Below, one piece after another: positions 56,772-64,000 of a stretch of 64,000 nt of DNA. The notes beneath the pieces were generated by a model, which was not told the origin of the DNA, ran no database searches, and was given only the letters and a program-made list of their open reading frames with translations. A program made the position numbers and the translations under genes. Within the stretch, counting starts at the first letter, position 1. Every line of letters starts with the position of its first letter. The stretch comes from Chloromonas sp. AAM2 (Eukaryota; Chlorophyta; Chlorophyceae; Chlamydomonadales; Chlamydomonadaceae), in contig QAXH01001886.1 of the NCBI GenBank assembly GCA_004335635.1, positions 1-64,000 on the forward strand, read 5' to 3'.

Positions 56772-59700
56772 ATGGCGAATTTGCTTGGAGTTTCAGCGCG
56801 GGCTTTGCGGCATCGGGTGGATCCGCGTTGCAGATCTCAGCACAGGGGTAGAACCAACGCTGACTCTTGCCACTGCTTTGTGGATGCTTTTGCAGATAAA
56901 TGCAAAGGATAAAGACTTCAGGTACAGTGACCTAGTTTTAGGACCAAGGCATAGGTGGACTTCAGACCACGAAGAGGATCAGTGTCATGTGTCATGTGTC
57001 ATGTGTCGCATGGGAGAATACCAGCCAGCCTCAACTGTTGGTTAGATGGATTTCAGTTGTTTTATTCCTGCATTGCACAGTGGCAACTGAGTGCTTCCCT
57101 CCATGAGTCGTAGCACTACTGATACACAGTCATGTACTTTCACAGTCTGCACGCTTGCACAGCCGTAAAAACATTGAAATTACCACCAAATGCAAATGCA
57201 ATTACATTCATCACCGCTGGACAGACAAGCAGGACAGCTTATCACTGGTATATTCCGCCTCATAGTTTTAAAACATGTCTAGCACGTTCTTTGAATTTCC
57301 CGGACCAGGTACATGGCCACTTCGGACTTGGCCACGGAGCTACAAAAGGACCCATTCCGGGTGGATGCTGAGACTGAGCGCAAACTGTGTGCAGCCATGG
57401 TTGCACAGCTTGATGACACTTCGGGTGATATCTCCAGCTTGGCAGTCAAGTGGTGCGTGGCATCAAGGCAGCTGCAACAGCATGGGACAGCCAAGGCAAG
57501 CATATCTCGCTGAAGCGTTGTCTCTTGCACTAGCTAGTCAAGAGGGTGAACAGTTTGAAAAGCAGCGCACCTCATCCTGTACTGAGCTTTTTTAAGCATG
57601 CCTTCTTTTTCTTTGCATTTCCTTACTGGTCTTCTCATGCCGGTACTGAGGTGTTTCTAGACATGGCCAACCGTTTTGCTGACGTTTCCTTACATGTTAC
57701 CTCATGTGCCTGCCCTCTGCAGCCTTGGCCTGTTGGTGCGCAAGGTAGCCGAGCCACGCGCTGAGGACTTGGTGTCCCAGCTGTGCGACAAGGCCATCAC
57801 GGTTGCAGCCAAGAAGGAGCAGCAGCGCGATGTGGCCAGCATTGCGCTCAAGACAATCATTGCAGATGTGCAGGGCTCACAGGTGGCACCCACCCTGGCC
57901 CAGGTCATCACAAAGAAGATGTTGCTGGGGATGGCCAAGGTACACAGGGGTTGAAGCCATACACTGCTGGTGCAGGATATATATCGGAAATCTACAAGAA
58001 TGATGACATCAGCTCCCAGGATGACATATTAGCATGATGATATCTGCTCTCAGGACATACGTTCTCAGGACATGCTGCTCTGGTAGCGCACAGCCGATAT
58101 GGTTGGCCGCGATGCCACGAACGTGAGGTTGCATGGTGCATGCTTGATATTCTATCCGCAGGACAGCATTGATGTCGTAAGTGACTCAATTGACGTCCTG
58201 GCCGAGGTGGCTGACAAGGCGGGGTCGGCCATAGCGTCGGAGCATGGGCGCGTGCGGGACGCGCTCCTGCCCTTCCTAGACGACTCACGTGCGCCTGTGC
58301 GCAGACGGGCACTACAGTGCCTGGGTGGGTGGGCTGGCTGATGTTGTTGTTGCTGTTGTTGTTTACATGGCCTTCAGTCTGGGGAAGACTGCGAACGGGG
58401 GGCAGAGCGTGAGAAAAGCTGGTCACCACTGCACCATCAGCAACAACAGAAAGACAACTTTAACAAGCACTCCTCAGATGCTTAATGTGAGATGGTTTGA
58501 GCAATAATTATGGGTTGGGCAGACTGAGATGAGCGATCCTGAAGAAGCACATGGGAGGGCAAGATAAATATGAACTTGCAAGGGTTGGCTACTGGAACTG
58601 TGTGGCTTGGGCTTGATAGCCACGTCCCAGCCTTGCCCTGTTACCATGGCCTGCCGATCATTGTATCAACGCTGGCTGCATCTTTGGTTGCTTTGGTCAA
58701 ATTGCAGCTGGCATCTGTATGTACCTAAGTGACGACCTGCTGTCAGGCACAGTGGTGGCCCTGCTGCAGCGGCTTAAGACGGGAGACCTCAAGCCAGACT
58801 ATGTGCGCACATATGTGCAGGCCTTGGGACATATCAGGTGCGGCTGGATGTACACATTTGTGATTTAGGGGCATTGAATTGGTGCCGGAAAAAACATCCT
58901 GGTGTTTTCTGAGTCGCTGCAGAGGATTTGCTGTGGGTACACAAGGCTTACAAGTAGCGGACATGTGCTCTGCCTGCATTGCACTGTATCATCACTCACG
59001 TGCCAGGCCTACAAACGAAGCAAGAACATGGAACGTGTTTCTTTGTGCTCGCAGTCGTGTGGTGGGCTACCGGTTCGGTAAACACATCAACGAGGCCGTC
59101 ACGCTGGTGATCGGGTATTGCAACAAGGCAGGGGACAATGACGATGACCTGCGGGAGCACTGCCTACAGGTAACTAGGTACTGCATAAATTCATGCAGAA
59201 AAGAATCATATAACATGATGAGGTGCCATGTGCAATAGATCAGTAGAGGCAGACAGTGTCCAGGACCTCGCCAGTGCCATGTGATGTAGCCTGGCATGCT
59301 GGCAAGCGGATGACATTGCATGGATTGGGTATGCAAGTGAACACACTGACCAAGGCCGATTCCAATGTCATGTAGTGCAATGTGGCATGACAAGGCGGAG
59401 ACAGTTCCAGTCAGGTACCAAACCCATGGAGCAAGGCATAGAGAAGCTAGGCATGCCAGGCTGCCAATGAGGATGCCCAAGCATGGTCTTGCCCTCCACG
59501 CGCTGCAACTGCCATGCCTGCCTTGCCCAGGCTCTCGAGGGCTTCGTGACCCATGTGCCCATAGACGCGCGCGCCCAGCTTGAGTCCATCCTGCGCCTGG
59601 CCCTGGCCAACCTCAAGTACGACCCCAACTTCGCTGACGATGACATGGAAGAGGTCCAAGATGGGGAGCAGGAAGAGGAAGAAGAGGAAGAGTGAGCGTG

Positions 59701-62700
59701 TGTGTGTGTAGGGATGGGAAGACGGGGGGAAGGCGAGGGGTTGCAGGGAAGATGCAGCCTTGGACACTTAATGGGCGTTGGTCCGTGAATTCACACGTTC
59801 TTGACAGAACACATGTACACTCAGTGCAAGTCGGATGCGCTGGTGCGCCCACCGCACTGGTAACGTGGGTGTGCCTTGCCAATGCTTTCAGATGCAATTG
59901 GAATGATGATGACGGAGCCCGATGTAAATGCTGCAAATGCCACGTGTGTGTGTGGATGGGCCTGGCGCTACAGGCCGTGAATTCTATTTGTATGCACAGG
60001 GGTAGTGAGGAGGGGTACAGTGACGACGAGGACGTGAGCTGGAAGGTGCGGCGTGCCGCAGTCAAGGCCCTGACGGCCCTGGTGGGCGCGTATGCGGACG
60101 CGCTGCCTCAGTTGTACGAGGCCGCAGCGGGCGAGCTGGTGGGCAGGTTCAAGGAGCGGGAGGAGAGCGTGAGGGGGGATGTGTTCAGTGCGTACATTGC
60201 GCTGGCCAGGCAGGTCGGAGCAGTGTCCACCCGCTATGCACCTGATGACACGAACAGGTGAGCATGGGTTTGAGGCATCACCTCTGCTGTTGGGATTGTA
60301 CCAAGACACGGTTTAGGCGACTTCAGCCACAGGTGCTATCTTGATGCAAGGATTGGCTGTTCAGGGCTTGGCAACTGTTGTCGCCCGCAAGCACCGCCAC
60401 TCATCTGTACCTGTCATGAAAAGTGCCATCTAGTACCTTGCTTGTGTCCTGGCCTGCTCAGTCACGTCTGTCCTCTCCACTGACGCTTCTTTGTGGTTTG
60501 CCTCCCTTTTATGTTGGATACTAGCTCCAACTGTGTTGTGAATACAACTAAAAATGACAGTAAACCTGATTAGAGAGCCTACGGTTATTTTCAGTATTCA
60601 TTCTGCTGCCCTGTGTGCCCAGCCCCACCAACCGCCTGGCCAGCCACGTGCCCGAGGTGGTGCGCGCCATGTCCCGGCAGCTGCGGGAGCGCAGCCTCAA
60701 GTCGCGGGTGGGCGGCTTCCAGCTGCTGAGGGAGCTGGCGCTGGTGGTGCCTCAGGCGGTGGCAGAGCAGCTGGGACAGCTCATGCCAGGCATCGTCGCT
60801 GCGCTAAACGTGAGTACCCATGCATGCCTGCCTAGTGCTTGGTAATACAACCGCTCCTCAACATGTCAGTCGTTACACACTCTACGTTTGTACAGGGTTT
60901 GCTGAACTCATGCCTGCTTGTGCACTAGCATTAGCAGCCCCTGCATACGAGTAGGACATGTGTTTGTATTCCAGCTAACGCGCGCGGATTGCTGTTTCAA
61001 CTAATTCGCACTATGTTGAATGCTGTGCGACCTGTTGCGTGAGCCACCCTGAAGTGTTCTGTGTGTTCAGGACAAGAGCAGCGCTGGCAGTGCCCTGAAG
61101 ATTGAGGCGCTCATGTTCGCTCGTGCCACTCTGGCGCCCGGGCCCCAGGGCGCAGCGGCTGACGCAGCGCAGCTTAAGAAGCTGGTGACGGCTGTGCTGC
61201 TGTGCGCTGGGGACAGATACTACAAGGTGGCAGCGGAAGCCATCCGTGTGCTGGAACAGGTGATTGGGGACCTGAGGCTGGTGCCCATTGTTTTTGTTTT
61301 TAGTGTTAGTTTGGCATTGTTATGACTGCAGCAAGACCGAGACATGCACGTCGATAGGCAAGCCATGAATTCATGAACCAGCGCTGTTAGACTGAGTCAA
61401 CACTGTCTGCAGTGCAGCGTGACAGCGTAACCGGATGCGTATGGCCCAGCCACCTTTGCATGTACACAAATGCTGCTGTCATTCTAGCAAGTCAACCGGC
61501 AAGACCAGGCAGCTTCGTTGGCTTTCCCCGCCTGTGGGTGTGGGCACCCTGTCCTGATATGCAATCAGATGAGTGTTGCCGTGTTCATAAGTCCGTGATA
61601 CTGTTGGCCTGTTGACAATTCAGTGGCACGGTTGACATGTGCAGGTGATCATGGTTGTGCGGCCGCTGCCGGGCGGCGCCGCCGCTCCTGCTGACCTGGC
61701 CGGGCTCCCGCTGCAGGAGGTGTTCCGGGCCCTGCAGGCGCGCCTGGCCGCCCCTGACCAGGATCAGGAGGTCAAGGAGGCAGCCATTGGCGCTACGGCA
61801 ACTGCTGTGGCACGCTGTGGGGACGTGCTGGGCGCAGAGGTGGGTATGTGGCTGCCTTGAGCTGTTTGCGCAGAGGTGGGTATGGGGCTGCCTTGAGCTG
61901 TGTGCGCAGAGGTGGGTATGGTTATGCCTTGAGCTGTGTGTGAGTGAATGGAGCTGTGTGGTACGAGGTGCCGGAAGCAGACATCAGTAGTGGCTTGAAG
62001 GCTGCACGGTCTCAAATCATCACTGCAAAGCTGCTTGCTGCCTCAGTGTGCATCAAGGTCAAGACCTAGGCCGATCGTGATTTGTGACTGCTGCCTGCGT
62101 GTGTTTGCGCAGCTCCCTGCTGTGCTGCGTACTCTGCTGGACCGGTTGCGCAACGAGATCACTCGGCTGGCCGCCGTGCGCGCGTTCAACACGCTGGCCA
62201 CCTCGGCCCTGCCGCTGGACCTGGCGGGGGCCGGGGTGCTGGACCCGGTGATGCAGGAGCTCACAAGCTTCCTTCGCAAGGCCCTCAGGCCGCTCAGGCT
62301 GGCATCGCTGCTGGCACTGGAGGTGAGCAGCCCCGAGTTATTGCCATGTGGGCCATGTTCCTGTGTATGAAGCGCTTACGGGGCGCATGCTGCAGAATGC
62401 GAAGGCAAAGCACGTCTGGCAGTGCTGTGGTTTTCGGCTCAGCTTGCAACAGCTCACCACAAAGAACTGACGCATGGTAGGCACGTCATGACATTCATTT
62501 ATTCAAGCGGCAAAAGCATTATTGTCAGACTGTAAACTCCTGAGCATTGGAGTCATGTGACAGGTTTGCCCAACTGCCTTTTCAATTAGCAAGTGACGAG
62601 CATGTCACTGAAGTGATGATTATAATCTGATGCTTTGTGTAGGCCATGTCTGCCAAGTACGGTCAGGCCCTCTCCGGCCCGCTGCTGGCCAGCATGACGG

Positions 62701-63658
62701 AGGAGGCCTCCTTGCTCATTGCAGACGCCGACCTCTCCCTAGCGGCCCAGGCGCTGCGAACGCTGTCCGTGCTGCTGCGTGTGCAGCCCGCTGCCGCACC
62801 CTCAGCTGCACAGAAGGTCAGTGGGGCACAGCAAAACAGTGCATTCTCGAGCATCTGCATTCAAGCTGAACATCAAGTTGCGTACCAGCCATCTCAGTCA
62901 GCACTTTGACATGGTGAAGCGGGGCTTGTCTCCACAGCTGCATATTTGCTGCAAGCGGCAACTCATGTAGACCAACTGCCACAAAACGTGACTTGTACAG
63001 GCTTACATGTGCGTTCACTGCTGCTGCTGTGCAGGCACTCCCTGCCGCTCTGGCCCTTGTGCGCAGCCCCTTGCTGCAGGGCGCCGCCCTGGACCAGCTC
63101 AAGACGTTCCTGACGGCCCTGGCCGCCAGCTGCCAGCCGGGCGCCACAGTGGACGAGCTGCTAGTGGCCCTGTTCAGCACAGGCAAGGCAGTGGGCAGCG
63201 CAGCCAGGGGAGCGCCATTGGCAGTGTCTCAGTGTGTGGCGGTGCTGGCCAGGTGTGTGTGAATTGCTGCGCCTCTATACGCCCACCATGCGTTGCACCA
63301 CTCCATCAAGGGATGGCTGTTAAAGTGATCAGTACAAGCCCTCCGCCTTCGCCCAATACTACACGCTGCGTTGCACCACTTGTGGGAGCTGAGCAATCTG
63401 GTGGCGACATTTGAAACGACCTGGGTGGATTGCTTGTGAGAATGGGTTCTCACTGGGACATACGTTGCATCAAGGTACAGTATTTCATAGCTATCTGTGT
63501 GCTGCACGCTATGCAGTTCTGCTGGTGCCACCAAGGTGGCAGACACCGCCAAGGGCCTGCTGGCCGATGTGTCGGGCCGCGACCCGTCTGCCCAGCGCCT
63601 GGCGCTGCTGTGCCTGGGGGAACTGGGCAGGCGGGCAGACCTCAGCGGGCTGCCACAG
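56772..63658 (+). CDS. CAND1: CAND1, cullin exchange factor (truncated by window edge)
   Basis: Sixteen exons seen: 56772-56816, 56896-56921, 57309-57452, 57723-57939, 58162-58324, 58708-58837, 59055-59169, 59531-59691, 60000-60257, 60623-60809, 61071-61259, 61645-61839, 62113-62322, 62643-62816, 63035-63252, 63517-63658. They give 858 residues with all phases consistent; the family is about 1220, so the C-terminal third lies beyond the window. The sequence follows plant CAND1 throughout: KDKDFRYMATSDLATELQKD, DDTSGDISSLAVKCLG, VVGYRFGKHINEAVTLVIGY, YDPNFADDD with an acidic loop, SWKVRRAA, RFKEREESV, DQDQEVKE, LDRLRNEITRLAAVRAF, LVRSPLLQG, LALLCLGELGRRADLSG. CAND1 is a HEAT-repeat solenoid that wraps unneddylated cullin-RBX1 and exchanges F-box modules. 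The first exon (MANLLG...) and its donor are the weakest part. Confidence 0.93.
61831..61940 (+). repeat. 36-bp tandem repeat duplicating a splice donor
   Basis: Three copies of a unit containing CGCAGAGGTGGGTATG and CTGCCTTGAGCTGT. The first copy spans the exon 12 / intron boundary of CAND1 (donor at 61840); intact GTGGGT donors recur at 61876 and 61912. Confidence 0.8.
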
Positions 63659-64000
63659 GTAGGCATCTGGCCTCTTATTGGTGAGGTCGTGGCATGCATG
63701 CTGAGGTCGGGTTCAGTCCTGATGACTGATGCTGTGATTCAGCATGAGATGGTTCGGATAGCAGCCGTCCAGAAGCTGGCCCATTATGAGGCTGGCTGAC
63801 CTCTGTGCGTGATCTCAGTGGGTAGCCTGTGCATGCATTGCGCGTTTGTGCAGCACCATAGCATGTTGAACTGGCAGCGGCGTGAAAGCAACGCATGCAT
63901 CCCGCCCAAGGGCCACATGCAGTACTCGAGTGTTGAGCTGTTCAAAGGGATTGCTTTGAGGCAATAGGTATTTGCCGATTTCAAAAGCCTTGCTGCTGAG
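63659..64000. other. CAND1 intron running off the right edge
   Basis: No further CAND1 exon is recognisable before the end of the window; the next conserved segment expected after LSGLPQ is not encoded here. Confidence 0.6.

Overview
This is a nuclear fragment of a green alga, most likely of the order Chlamydomonadales. The genes are split by many short introns of the GTGAG...(C)TGCAG type. The coding DNA is rich in Ala, Gln, His and Pro runs. A gametolysin (peptidase M11) and an extensin-like Pro-rich membrane protein point to the volvocine/chlamydomonad lineage, and candidate poly(A) signals read TGTAA. No rRNA gene, tRNA gene, CRISPR array or prokaryotic operon structure was found. Exon boundaries were read by hand from GT/AG sites, reading phase and family alignment. 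In nine genes every phase closes, or, for the gene cut by the window edge, closes as far as the edge. The tenth, the FAM194/thioredoxin gene, has an unresolved 5' end and an in-frame UGA.

Layout, left to right: repeat-rich DNA (1-2146); a catechol O-methyltransferase-like gene (+, 2147-4349); a FAM194-domain plus thioredoxin-fold gene (-, 4746 to about 9930); mitochondrial ribosomal protein bL19m (-, 10792-12363); a 2018-residue PWWP/AWS/SET/Tudor-like histone methyltransferase (+, 12678-20273); intergenic DNA with a 98-bp foldback element; a DDX11/CHL1 iron-sulfur DNA helicase (+, 22074-31540) whose introns hold transposon ends, a telomere-like tract and an organelle-like palindrome cluster; a SARNP/Tho1 SAP-domain protein (+, 32796-34804); an unrecognised 550-residue protein (+, 37009-42602); a Cys-rich/Pro-rich single-pass membrane protein with a 12-residue repeat array (-, 42899-45446); a JMJD4-type JmjC oxygenase (-, 45805-50402); a gametolysin (+, 51121-54796); and CAND1 (+, 56772 to beyond the right edge).

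These are dispersed housekeeping and lineage-specific genes, not an operon or one system. Two loosely related themes appear: chromatin and genome maintenance (SET methyltransferase, DDX11) and gene expression or protein turnover (SARNP, bL19m, JMJD4, CAND1). The extracellular matrix/surface theme is carried by gametolysin and the Cys/Pro-rich membrane protein. A short dispersed repeat whose core is TTTGCCAGTTCTGGGACA occurs at least twelve times on both strands. Twice it forms clear inverted pairs, so it looks like the terminal repeat of a non-autonomous DNA transposon family.

The most unusual observations are the FAM194-thioredoxin fusion with a degenerate active site and an in-frame UGA, the lumen-type targeting signal on the O-methyltransferase, the Ser replacing His in the SET NHSC motif, the foreign-looking palindrome cluster and the telomere-like tract inside helicase introns, and the novel 550-residue gene.
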